This document shows positions 55,323-63,654 of a DNA stretch of 64,000 nucleotides, piece after piece (positions within the stretch are counted from its first letter, which is position 1; each line of letters opens with the position of its first letter). This stretch comes from an uncultured Ectothiorhodospiraceae bacterium. Its GTDB lineage: Bacteria > Pseudomonadota > Gammaproteobacteria > UBA6429 > Thiohalophilaceae. The position numbers and the translations under genes were made by a program. The stretch lies in contig CAMYMU010000048.1 of NCBI GenBank assembly GCA_947259575.1, positions 48,136 to 112,135 of the forward strand. Reading direction: 5' to 3'. The notes under the pieces are model-generated. The model saw nothing but the letters and a program-made list of their open reading frames with translations. It was not told where the DNA came from and searched no databases.

Positions 55323-55676
55323 TTACTGCTTACCACGTTCAATGAGTATACCGACACCACTTGCGCCACGAATTGCACCGCTTTTGTTCAGCTTCAGGCG
55401 TATCCAGGGAACACTAAACTCATCCAGGATAAGTTGTGCCACTTTTTCGGCAAGCGTCTCGACAAGTTGAAACTCACTACCTTCAACAAATTGAATCACA
55501 CGCTTCGCAACAGCCTTGTAATCCAGGGTATCGTCAATGTGATCAGAACTGGCTGCCTTTTTAATATCTGCACCCATCTCAAGATCAAAAATCACGGTCT
55601 GCTTGATCTTGCGTTCCCAGTCAAAAATACCGATGACAGTCTCAATGCGCAAATCTGAAAGAAATATAATATCCAT
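55323..55676 (-). CDS. folB: Dihydroneopterin aldolase
   Basis: The ATG ending at 55676 gives MDIIFLSDLRIETVIGIFDWE, the normal FolB start; a longer frame would overlap the plsY start. The 117-residue protein contains the conserved Glu in the first strand, the DDTLDYKAV segment, FQLVETLAEKVA and the Lys of RLKLNKSGAIRG. It cleaves dihydroneopterin to 6-hydroxymethyl-dihydropterin. It is divergent from plsY. Confidence 0.95.
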   Translation of the reverse strand: MDIIFLSDLRIETVIGIFDWERKIKQTVIFDLEMGADIKKAASSDHIDDTLDYKAVAKRVIQFVEGSEFQLVETLAEKVAQLILDEFSVPWIRLKLNKSGAIRGASGVGILIERGKQ

Positions 55677-55734
55677 TAGCGAATCATAACAAACTCGATA
55701 TCTGGTTAATACGGACAATTTATGCTTATAATCC

Positions 55735-56406
55735 ATGCCTATGCTGACGCTTGAAGAGATACTCTTTATTGTTGCCGCCTATTTGATCGGCTCTATCTCC
55801 ACTGCCATCCTGGTTTGCAAAATCATGGGCCTGCCCGACCCCCGCGGTGAAGGCTCTGGTAACCCCGGCGCCACCAATGTACTGCGAGTCGGAGGTAAAA
55901 AAGCCGCTGCCATCACCCTGTTTGGTGACATGCTAAAAGGCTTCATCCCCGTCTTCATCGCCAGATTTTTTATCGACGTCGGCTACATAGATTATGCTGA
56001 ACCAGTTTTTTTAATAAGTCCTCTGGCATTTGCGTTGATAGGCCTTGCGGCCTTCCTAGGTCACTTATACCCGGTATTTTTTGGCTTCAAAGGCGGCAAA
56101 GGTGTTGCGACCATGTTGGGTGTGCTTTTTGGAATTCACTGGGGCATAGGACTCGCCACCGCACTCACCTGGTTGATCATGGCCAAAGGTTTTAAAATTT
56201 CATCACTCTCCGCACTCGTCGCAACCTTACTCGCACCACTCTATGTGTTTCTAATTATGGTGCTCTACCTGAAGATGCATATGGACCTCGCGTTGCCACT
56301 GATCATCAGCACCGTCGTGATGACCGCAATATTGTTCTGGCGGCATCGTAGTAACATTCAGAATTTGCTTAGTGGGAAAGAAGGGAAAATTGGGAAGTCT
56401 TCTTAG
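55735..56406 (+). CDS. plsY: Acyl-phosphate:glycerol-3-phosphate acyltransferase PlsY
   Basis: The 223-residue membrane protein has the three PlsY motifs: GSISTAILVCKIMGLPDPRGEGSGNPGATN split over helix 1 and its loop, HLYPVFFGFKGGKGVAT, and the later ISSLSALVATLLAP. It transfers acyl groups from acyl-phosphate to glycerol-3-phosphate in the inner membrane. The gene is divergent from folB with a short shared promoter region. Confidence 0.95.
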   Translation: MPMLTLEEILFIVAAYLIGSISTAILVCKIMGLPDPRGEGSGNPGATNVLRVGGKKAAAITLFGDMLKGFIPVFIARFFIDVGYIDYAEPVFLISPLAFALIGLAAFLGHLYPVFFGFKGGKGVATMLGVLFGIHWGIGLATALTWLIMAKGFKISSLSALVATLLAPLYVFLIMVLYLKMHMDLALPLIISTVVMTAILFWRHRSNIQNLLSGKEGKIGKSS

Positions 56407-56446
56407 TTTTTTTTATTAATTTTTTTCATTACGCTGAATATTTAAC

Positions 56447-56965
56447 TTGTTTCGTCCCACTGGGCCGAGTCCCTTTCTTTTTGCTTGTCCAAAAAGAAAG
56501 AGACGAAAGAAAAAAGACACTCCGTCGCTGGCTATCACTCGAATAAATGGGCAGTACTCAGTAAGGCTGCGCGATTCGGCCTCCTGCCTCAACGCGCAGG
56601 CTCGGCATCCGTGCCTCGCCCCTGTGGGCCTTACTTGCGTTGCAGCCAATTTCTTCTCGTAGCCAGCGCATGGAGGTGTTTTCACTGAGATGTCACAGAG
56701 AAATTTTCTAATGAAGCATCTCTATTCTAATGGTGAGCAAACCATTCCCCTTGCACTACCGTGAGTGGCGTTTGGCTAAACGCAAGTGAAACCCATCGGG
56801 GCGAGGCAGGACGCCGAGCCTTTGTGATGAGCCAGGGAAGGCGAATCACAAAGTTTCACTGAGTAAGCCAATAAGGCGCGAACGTTTGGTGAGTGCAGGG
56901 GAAGAGTTTCTTTGCCTACTTTCTTGTCGATACAAGAAAGTAGGTCGCAGCAGTGCTGCGAAAAA
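56447..56965. repeat. Non-coding repeat element with terminal-type hairpins
   Basis: About 520 bases between plsY and yqeY hold no conserved gene. At the left, CTTTCTTTTTG (56473-56483) pairs perfectly with CAAAAAGAAAG (56490-56500). At the right, CCTACTTTCTTGT (56915-56927) pairs perfectly with ACAAGAAAGTAGG (56932-56944), followed by a CGCAGCA/TGCTGCG palindrome. Intergenic repeats with such AAAGAAAG/CTTTCTT hairpins and GC-rich centres are widespread in proteobacteria. Short open frames on both strands are without ribosome sites and look spurious. No second copy is in the window. Confidence 0.6.
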
Positions 56966-57022
56966 ACACTTAGTTAAGCAAACGAGAATTAAATATAGAT
57001 AGAAGAGAAGGAAAAAAGAAAC

Positions 57023-57466
57023 TTACGACAGTTTGGCTTTCACCAACTTACTCACCAACCCCATGTCAGCTTTACCCGCCACTTGAGGTTTGACTTGCCC
57101 CATCACCTTACCCATGTCTTTCATAGATTCAGCACCGGTACTAGCAACTGCGGCATCGACAATGGCGGCAACTTCGGCTTCGCTCATTTGCTCAGGCATG
57201 TATTCCTGAATTACGAGGACTTCGGCTTTTTCTTTCGATGACAGGTCATCACGGCCGGCTTTGTCGAATTGTTCGATGGAGTCTTTGCGCTGCTTGAGCA
57301 TTTTCTCGAGCACGGCCAACAGTCCCGCATCATCAAGTTCGATGCGTTCGTCGACTTCTTTTTGCTTAACCGCCGCCGTGATCAGACGCAGGGTCTGGAG
57401 ACGTTCTTTGTCTTTGCTGCGCATGGCAGCTTTGACGTCTTCCTGGATCTTGGCTAACAGAGTCAT
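57023..57466 (-). CDS. yqeY: GatB/YqeY-domain protein
   Basis: The 147-residue protein is the usual YqeY: AKIQEDVKAAMRSKDKERLQTLRLITAAVKQKEVD at the start, IEQFDKAGRDDL, IQEYMPEQMSEAEV and the C-terminal helical tail domain GKVMGQVKPQVAGKADMGLVSKLVK. It resembles the tRNA-binding tail of GatB and may affect tRNA metabolism, but the function is not proven. It is downstream of rpsU on the same strand, 32 bases apart. Confidence 0.93.
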   Translation of the reverse strand: MTLLAKIQEDVKAAMRSKDKERLQTLRLITAAVKQKEVDERIELDDAGLLAVLEKMLKQRKDSIEQFDKAGRDDLSSKEKAEVLVIQEYMPEQMSEAEVAAIVDAAVASTGAESMKDMGKVMGQVKPQVAGKADMGLVSKLVKAKLS

Positions 57467-57498
57467 GGCTGGCTCAAGGGCGACGTTGAGATAGGTTC

Positions 57499-57714
57499 TT
57501 AATAGAGGCGGGTACGACGCAGACGATCACGCATAACTTTCTTCTGGTGGCGTTTTACTGCCGCGGCCATTTTGCGCTTACGAATCGAGGTGGGCTTCTC
57601 ATAAAATTCGCGACGGCGAACTTCTGATAAAACACCTGCTTTTTCACAAGAACGCTTGAAACGGCGCAATGCGATATCGAATGGTTCGTTCTCTCTTACT
57701 TTAACTGAAGGCAT
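57499..57714 (-). CDS. rpsU: 30S ribosomal protein S21
   Basis: The 71-residue protein matches S21 over its full length: [32 protein letters not shown] and the Arg/Lys-rich C-terminus. It joins the small subunit near the mRNA exit site and helps initiation. It is the start of an rpsU-yqeY operon and is divergent from tsaD, while dnaG and rpoD, with which rpsU is joined in E. coli, lie beyond tsaD on the other strand. Confidence 0.97.
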   Translation of the reverse strand: MPSVKVRENEPFDIALRRFKRSCEKAGVLSEVRRREFYEKPTSIRKRKMAAAVKRHQKKVMRDRLRRTRLY

Positions 57715-57829
57715 AAAGCTTTCACTTCCTTAGGTTTAACGGTATAAAGGCGCGCAATTCTACTGATCTTGCGCCGCTAATGCAAAGCATGAGGGGCAAA
57801 TATCGGCTAAAAAGGGCAAAATATTAGGC

Positions 57830-58849
57830 ATGTTAGTACTGGGAATCGAAACATCCTGCGATGAGACCGCCACGGCATTGTATGACAGTGAGCGGGGGCT
57901 TTTGGCGCACGAGGTCTATTCCCAGATCGAGCTCCATGCAGAATACGGCGGCGTCGTGCCTGAGCTAGCCTCTCGCGACCATATTCGCAAGCTCACACCC
58001 CTGATCCGCCAGGTCTGTGAGAAGGCAAAGTTAGCGCTCACTGACGTCGATGGTATTGCCTACACTGCCGGTCCCGGCCTGCTGGGCGCCCTACTGGTGG
58101 GCACCACCCTGGGGCGGACTCTGGCATTTACCCTGGATAAACCCGCTATAGCTGTGCACCACATGGAAGGCCATCTACTCGCCCCCATGCTGGATCCCAA
58201 CCCACCTGAATTTCCTTTCGTCGCCTTGTTGGTCTCCGGCGGTCACACCCAGTTGGTCCAGGTCGATGGCATCGGTAAGTACACACTTCTCGGCGAGTCT
58301 GTTGATGATGCCGCTGGCGAGGCCTTTGATAAAACCGCCAAGTTACTCAAGCTACCCTATCCAGGTGGGCCTGCCCTGGCAGAACTGGCGAAAAAGGGCA
58401 ATCCGGAGCGATTCACCTTCCCCCGACCCATGACCGATCGGCCTGGGCTGGATTTCAGCTTCAGCGGCCTCAAAACCTTCGCGTTATATACACAGCGTGA
58501 AAATAGAGATGATGAGCAGACCAAGGCTGATATTGCCTACGCCTTTGAACACGCCGTGGTCGAAACCCTGTTCATCAAGTGCCGCCGCGCTCTAGAGCAG
58601 ACTGGACTGACGACACTGGTCATGGCCGGTGGTGTCAGCGCCAATCAAAAACTGCGCGCCCGTCTCGACCAGCTAGCCAAGGACAAAGGTTATGAAGTCC
58701 ACTATCCACAGAATGAATTCTGTACCGACAACGCGGCGATGATTGCCTATGCCGGCTGCCAACGATTAATGGCAGGACAACATGAAGGCCTGGAGTTTTA
58801 CTCAAAGGCCCGGTGGTCGCTAGAAGACTTACCGGCTATTTCGAAATAA
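57830..58849 (+). CDS. tsaD: tRNA threonylcarbamoyladenosine transferase TsaD
   Basis: The 339-residue protein has the ASKHA-type GIETSCDET start, the metal-binding HHMEGH (His pair), [11 protein letters not shown] and the [12 protein letters not shown] segment. It transfers the threonylcarbamoyl group to A37 of ANN-decoding tRNAs with TsaB and TsaE. Its target set includes tRNA-Ile. The stop codon is immediately followed by the start of a lipoprotein gene. Confidence 0.96.
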   Translation: MLVLGIETSCDETATALYDSERGLLAHEVYSQIELHAEYGGVVPELASRDHIRKLTPLIRQVCEKAKLALTDVDGIAYTAGPGLLGALLVGTTLGRTLAFTLDKPAIAVHHMEGHLLAPMLDPNPPEFPFVALLVSGGHTQLVQVDGIGKYTLLGESVDDAAGEAFDKTAKLLKLPYPGGPALAELAKKGNPERFTFPRPMTDRPGLDFSFSGLKTFALYTQRENRDDEQTKADIAYAFEHAVVETLFIKCRRALEQTGLTTLVMAGGVSANQKLRARLDQLAKDKGYEVHYPQNEFCTDNAAMIAYAGCQRLMAGQHEGLEFYSKARWSLEDLPAISK

Positions 58850-59290
58850 ATGAAACCGCATTACTTACTTGTCAGCTTTTTGTTTATAGGGTGTGCCTCA
58901 ACAGCACATATTGCCGACACCGTTGAAACCCAGAATAAACAACAGATCAAACTTGCCCCGCAACAAAAAGATCTGGGTAATAAGATAAAAATTTATTCAA
59001 TTCCAATCGATATCGAACAACCCAAAGACGCCCTATTAAGTATCGATTTTAAGGTGGTCAGCACCGGCCACTGCACAACTACCTATGAGCCCACTGTTTT
59101 TTATTTGAATAACCAGGAAATTGTCGAATTTGATTTTCGTGATTTCTACTTAGAGACAAGCATCAAACAAGAAGTGAAGCTCAGTAGGGATCAGTTTAAT
59201 GTGGGTCTTAATACACTACGCATCGAAACCGGGGCCTGTGACTTTGACATCGATGTCCTTGACTTGAATGGCCTACAGTTGATTTTTTAA
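58850..59290 (+). CDS. Putative lipoprotein of unknown function
   Basis: The ATG directly abuts the tsaD stop codon, so translation is probably coupled. The 146-residue product has a short hydrophobic signal ending FLFIGC (Cys15), a likely lipobox. The mature part is beta-rich with two further cysteines (HCTTT and GACDF) and no recognised domain. It is inserted between tsaD and dnaG, which is not the usual order of this conserved block. Confidence 0.68.
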   Translation: MKPHYLLVSFLFIGCASTAHIADTVETQNKQQIKLAPQQKDLGNKIKIYSIPIDIEQPKDALLSIDFKVVSTGHCTTTYEPTVFYLNNQEIVEFDFRDFYLETSIKQEVKLSRDQFNVGLNTLRIETGACDFDIDVLDLNGLQLIF

Positions 59291-59342
59291 TTTCCGAAAC
59301 CAGCTGCGGACAGCCAGGGAAGTGATCAGATACAATCTAGGC

Positions 59343-61178
59343 ATGGCCGGTCGCATCCCATCTGCATTCATTGACGAACTCATTAACCGCGTCGACATTG
59401 TCGAAGTGATTGATTCGCGCGTGCCTTTAAAAAAGGCAGGACGTGAATATGAGGCCTGTTGCCCCTTTCATAACGAAAAAACACCTTCTTTCAAAGTAAA
59501 CCCGACCAAGCAGTTTTATCACTGCTTTGGCTGTAAGGCCGGGGGCTCGGCGATTACCTTCTTGATGGAGTATGACCATCTGGATTTTGTTGAGGCCATA
59601 GAAGAGCTGGCCAAAATGGCAGGGGTCGAGGTTCCACGTGAAGAAGGTGGCTCTCGCTTCAGCCCTGAGCAACAACAGGCGCAGAAACAGGCCAAAACGA
59701 ATCTCTATGAGCTGATGGGCCAGTGCGACGTATTCTATCGCCAGCAACTTCGCCAGCACGCCCAGTCCCAGGTTGCCATCGATTACCTGAAAGGGCGTGG
59801 CCTGTCTGGGGAGATCGCAGCCCGCTATAACCTCGGTTATGCGCCACCGGGCAACACGCTGGGCCCTGCCATGCCTAACCAGACTGACAATCTCGTCACC
59901 ACAGGAATGCTAATTCGTAAGGACACTGGCGAGACCTACGATCGGTTTCGGCACCGCATCATGTTTCCGATTCGGGACAGCCGCGGCAGGGTGATTGCCT
60001 TCGGTGGCCGAATCATCCCCGAGGACAATCAAAGCACTGACAAGGTCGCCAAGTACCTCAACTCGCCTGAGACCCCACTATTCCATAAAGGCCGCGAGCT
60101 ATATGGCCTTTATGAGGTCCGCAAGGCCCTGCGTCATATCGACCGGCTGCTGGTCGTTGAGGGCTATATGGACGTCATCGCCCTGGCCCAACAAGGAATA
60201 GACTATGCCGTCGCCAGCCTCGGCACCGCCTGTACCGTCGAGCACATACAAAAACTGTTTAGGCTCTGTAGTGACGTGGTGTTCTGCTTTGATGGCGACC
60301 GGGCCGGGCATGAAGCCGCCTGGCGGGCCCTGGAGAACACCCTGCCTGCCTTGCAGGGCACCCAACAAATACGCTTCTTGTTCCTGCCCGACGGCGAGGA
60401 CCCGGATTCCATGATCAGGAAAATTGGCAAGCAGGCCTTTGAGGAAAAGATCGACCAGGCCCAGTCCCTTTCAGAGTACTTTTTTTCACACTTGCGTGAA
60501 GGCATTGGCCGCCACGATCTGGAGGCCCATCGCACCTTAATTGAGAGGGCCAAACCCTATTTACAGGGCATGGCCGATGCTGCTTATAGGTCCTTGCTGG
60601 TCAGGGAATTGGCCAGTTACACAAAGAAAGACGAGCGAGAGGTATTTGGTCTGCTTGGCGTCAAAGGCCCCAGTACCGGTCAAGCCTTGGGCCAAGGCCG
60701 TCCAGGGAACTATTCGGCCCAGGGTACCACCGCCAACAGGCCATCAGATAAGGCCATGACCCCCTCCCTGGTCCGCACTGCCCTGCGTTGTTTGATTCAT
60801 AGTCCGGGTCTGGCGGAGACTATCGAGGAACCCAAATCTCTTTCACAAATTGACCAACCCGGGATAGGCTTACTCGTTGATCTACTTGAAAATTTAAAAT
60901 TGAACCCTACTCTTAATACAGCGGCGTTACTTGAACGTTGGCGAGATAGAGACGAAGGTAAGCATCTGGCGAAATTAGCAACCTGGCAATCCCCCCTAAA
61001 TGACCTAGAATCCCTCCAGCAGGAGTTTCTTGGTGCCATAGAAAGGCTGCAGGCTAAACATCTCAGTGCACGGACCGATACCCTGCTGGCGAAGTCGAAT
61101 CAGGGTACGCTCAGTACTGATGAAAAGTCAGAATTGCAGTCTCTTCTCAGCCGGAATAATCGCCAAGACCCCGTTTAA
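59343..61178 (+). CDS. dnaG: DNA primase DnaG
   Basis: I start at the ATG at 59343 (MAGRIPSAFID), which matches known primases, in place of a GTG seven codons earlier. The 611-residue protein has the N-terminal zinc-binding domain (CCPFHNEKTPSF, FYHCFGCKAGG), the TOPRIM domain (VVEGYMDVIAL, CFDGDRAG, EDPDSM) and a C-terminal DnaB-binding helical domain (about 455-611). It makes RNA primers at the fork. It is followed by rpoD about 100 bases on. Confidence 0.96.
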   Translation: MAGRIPSAFIDELINRVDIVEVIDSRVPLKKAGREYEACCPFHNEKTPSFKVNPTKQFYHCFGCKAGGSAITFLMEYDHLDFVEAIEELAKMAGVEVPREEGGSRFSPEQQQAQKQAKTNLYELMGQCDVFYRQQLRQHAQSQVAIDYLKGRGLSGEIAARYNLGYAPPGNTLGPAMPNQTDNLVTTGMLIRKDTGETYDRFRHRIMFPIRDSRGRVIAFGGRIIPEDNQSTDKVAKYLNSPETPLFHKGRELYGLYEVRKALRHIDRLLVVEGYMDVIALAQQGIDYAVASLGTACTVEHIQKLFRLCSDVVFCFDGDRAGHEAAWRALENTLPALQGTQQIRFLFLPDGEDPDSMIRKIGKQAFEEKIDQAQSLSEYFFSHLREGIGRHDLEAHRTLIERAKPYLQGMADAAYRSLLVRELASYTKKDEREVFGLLGVKGPSTGQALGQGRPGNYSAQGTTANRPSDKAMTPSLVRTALRCLIHSPGLAETIEEPKSLSQIDQPGIGLLVDLLENLKLNPTLNTAALLERWRDRDEGKHLAKLATWQSPLNDLESLQQEFLGAIERLQAKHLSARTDTLLAKSNQGTLSTDEKSELQSLLSRNNRQDPV

Positions 61179-61248
61179 AGTGAAAACCGTTTAATGAAAA
61201 ACAGCGCCGGATCGTATAGAATCCGTCGGTTTTTCCACCTTACCATTG

Positions 61249-61264
61249 TGGCTATGAATAGCCA
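61249..61264 (+). promoter_or_regulatory. Small hairpin in the rpoD leader
   Basis: TGGCTAT, GA, ATAGCCA form a perfect seven-base inverted repeat ending just before the GGAG ribosome site region of rpoD. It may affect translation or be a binding site; a loop of only two bases makes an RNA hairpin strained. Confidence 0.35.
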
Positions 61265-61295
61265 GTGGAGTGAATAAAGAGTGCAACCAGGACTA

Positions 61296-63128
61296 ATGAA
61301 CCAAAGCCAACAACAGTCACAGCTTAAGATCTTGATAGCTAAGGGAAAAGAGCAAGGTTACTTAACCTATGCCGAGGTCAATGACCACCTCCCAAATGAT
61401 ATTGTCGATCCTGAGCAAATCGAAGACATCGTTGCCATGATCAACGATATGGGCATCGTCGTGCATGAAGTTGCCCCAGCTGACACCGAAGACACCGTAA
61501 TTACTGACACCGTAGACGAAGATGCTGCAGAAGAAGCTGCAGCGGCACTGGTCAACATGGACAGCGAATTTGGACGCACCACTGACCCTGTACGCATGTA
61601 TATGCGCGAAATGGGTGCCGTCGAGCTGCTGACCCGTGAAGGTGAAATTGAAATCGCTAAGCGTATTGAAGATGGCCTCTACCAAATGCTGTCTTCGCTA
61701 GCCATGTACCCCGATACCATTGCTGAGGTCATTCGTATCTATGACCTGATTGAAGTGGGTGAAGCCAAACTAAGTGATATTCTGACCGCCTTCATTGACC
61801 CGAATGCGCCTGACAATATTCCTACCCCGGAAGAAGTGGCAGCGGCCAACGCGGCTAAAAATGCAGGCACCGCTGACGAAGATGATGAACCTGTCGATAC
61901 GGGTCCTGACCCTGAAGAAGCAAAACAGCGTTTCAACAAGATTCGCAAGCTGCACAAGAAAATGGTCAGCGTGCTGGGCAAGCATGGTCACAACGACAAA
62001 AAATCTGAAAAGATCCGCAAAGAAATTATTGAGCAGTTTATGCAACTCAAACTCACACCGCGGTTGGTTGATTCCCTGCAGAGCCGTATGCGCGCATTAG
62101 TTGATCGCATTCGTGAACACGAGCGCGTAATCATGAACTATTGCGTTAACAAAGCTCACATGCCACGTAAGCAATTCGTGACGACTTTTCCTGAAAATGA
62201 AACCGATGCCGCCTGGTTACAGGGGCACATCAATTCAGGTGAAGCATATGCACAAATTCTGAAAGAACATGAAGATGAAATCACCAAGGCACAAAGCAAA
62301 TTAATCACGCTTGAGAAAGAGTGTGGCTTGCGTATTTCTGATCTGAAAGCGATTAACCGTAAGGTTTCCATCGGTGAAGCTAAAGCCCGCCGTGCCAAGA
62401 AAGAAATGGTGGAAGCCAACCTACGTCTGGTTATCTCTATCGCCAAGAAATATACCAATCGCGGTCTGCAATTCCTGGATCTGATTCAGGAAGGTAACAT
62501 TGGCTTGATGAAGGCCGTGGATAAATTCGAATATCGTCGTGGTTACAAGTTCTCGACCTATGCCACCTGGTGGATTCGTCAGGCGATTACCCGTTCGATT
62601 GCCGACCAGGCACGCACCATCCGTATCCCTGTGCACATGATTGAAACGATTAACAAGCTCAATCGAATCTCTCGTCAAATGCTGCAGGAGATGGGCCGTG
62701 AAGCGACACCAGAAGAACTGGCAGAGCGCATGGAAATGCCTGAAGATAAGATCCGCAAGGTATTGAAGATTGCCAAAGAGCCTATCTCAACTGAGACACC
62801 GATTGGTGATGATGAAGATTCACACCTGGGTGACTTTATTGAAGATGGCAACGCCACTTCACCGGTTGATTCGGCGACTTCTTCAGGTCTGCATGAAGCA
62901 ACGCAGGATGTACTCGGTGGTCTAACTGCCCGTGAAGCCAAGGTTCTGCGTATGCGTTTCGGTATAGATATGAATACGGACCACACCCTGGAAGAAGTGG
63001 GCAAGCAATTCGATGTAACCCGTGAGCGGATTCGTCAGATTGAAGCAAAAGCCCTGCGTAAACTACGCCACCCGACCCGTTCGGAGACACTACGCAGCTT
63101 CCTGGATATGGAACAGAAAAATACCTAA
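61296..63128 (+). CDS. rpoD: RNA polymerase sigma factor RpoD (sigma-70)
   Basis: The ATG at 61296 gives [11 protein letters not shown], which aligns with the E. coli start; a GTG at 61281 is also possible. The 610-residue protein has region 1.1 (about 1-85), region 1.2 ([14 protein letters not shown]), the non-conserved domain (about 125-370), region 2 ([28 protein letters not shown] through [13 protein letters not shown]), region 3 and region 4 ([29 protein letters not shown]). It directs the polymerase to housekeeping promoters. It ends in a strong terminator. Confidence 0.98.
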   Translation: MNQSQQQSQLKILIAKGKEQGYLTYAEVNDHLPNDIVDPEQIEDIVAMINDMGIVVHEVAPADTEDTVITDTVDEDAAEEAAAALVNMDSEFGRTTDPVRMYMREMGAVELLTREGEIEIAKRIEDGLYQMLSSLAMYPDTIAEVIRIYDLIEVGEAKLSDILTAFIDPNAPDNIPTPEEVAAANAAKNAGTADEDDEPVDTGPDPEEAKQRFNKIRKLHKKMVSVLGKHGHNDKKSEKIRKEIIEQFMQLKLTPRLVDSLQSRMRALVDRIREHERVIMNYCVNKAHMPRKQFVTTFPENETDAAWLQGHINSGEAYAQILKEHEDEITKAQSKLITLEKECGLRISDLKAINRKVSIGEAKARRAKKEMVEANLRLVISIAKKYTNRGLQFLDLIQEGNIGLMKAVDKFEYRRGYKFSTYATWWIRQAITRSIADQARTIRIPVHMIETINKLNRISRQMLQEMGREATPEELAERMEMPEDKIRKVLKIAKEPISTETPIGDDEDSHLGDFIEDGNATSPVDSATSSGLHEATQDVLGGLTAREAKVLRMRFGIDMNTDHTLEEVGKQFDVTRERIRQIEAKALRKLRHPTRSETLRSFLDMEQKNT

Positions 63129-63155
63129 TAATTAAGGTGTTTGTAGTATCAAAAA

Positions 63156-63178
63156 GGGCGCTTAATGCGCCCTTTTTT
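63156..63178 (+). terminator. Intrinsic terminator of rpoD
   Basis: A GGGCGC/GCGCCC stem (63156-63161 with 63167-63172) around a five-base loop and six T. It ends just at the stop of the convergent HNH gene and may serve both. Confidence 0.92.
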
Positions 63179-63539
63179 AATAATAGCAATCCGGATTGTG
63201 TAGCTCAGCATGGCAATTTGAACATAGAAGCTGGCATTTTTTTAGTTCCTCTAAAATCAACTCCCAACGCCTGTTTGATAATGACCGTAAATCTAACTGA
63301 AATGATTTTTCCTTTGGATTGGTATGATGGAACTCCAGCGCAGCATAATTTTTTGCGTAGCCACAGATCTGGCAATTGCTCCCTTTCAACTTTATCAGTT
63401 CGAGCTTCCTATCTCTGCCTCTTTTCTGCTGCGCAAGATAGGATTGATAGCTCTGATTGTAGTCCTTGTTTTTGCAATCTCTTGAGCAATACTTTTTCTG
63501 TCTTCCTTTCAGGGCTTTACTGCAATTTAAGCACTTCAT
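63177..63539 (-). CDS. HNH endonuclease family protein with N-terminal zinc motif
   Basis: I use the ATG ending at 63539, preceded by GGAAGGG at a good distance; a longer frame starts at 63575 without a site. The 120-residue product has an N-terminal zinc-binding-like region (MKCLNCSKALKGRQKKYC SRDC), a basic linker, and a Cys4-type HNH domain: CQICGY, LEFHHTNP with the catalytic His pair, CSNCHAELH. It should cut DNA. It lies 115 bases from tRNA-Ile with its group I intron, on the opposite strand. Free-standing HNH proteins of this type are common, so a link to the intron is only a possibility. Confidence 0.82.
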   Translation of the reverse strand: MKCLNCSKALKGRQKKYCSRDCKNKDYNQSYQSYLAQQKRGRDRKLELIKLKGSNCQICGYAKNYAALEFHHTNPKEKSFQLDLRSLSNRRWELILEELKKCQLLCSNCHAELHNPDCYY

Positions 63540-63635
63540 TAGTCCCTTCCATAAAACGGCTATGAAAATTATCATAATCCCTATACAAATTACTGTAAAG
63601 CGAATAAGAGGTTAGTAACAATTTCTTTTAAACAC

Positions 63636-63644
63636 TGCTAGAAT
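63636..63644 (+). promoter_or_regulatory. Extended -10 promoter element of tRNA-Ile
   Basis: TGCTAGAAT is an extended -10 element ending 10 bases before the mature tRNA 5' end. A -35 hexamer is weak. Confidence 0.5.
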
Positions 63645-63654
63645 CCCCGTTTTC

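Noticed and set aside
56416..56688. Overlapping short frames on both strands downstream of plsY
   Set aside because: They overlap each other, lack ribosome sites and lie within a hairpin-bounded repeat element.
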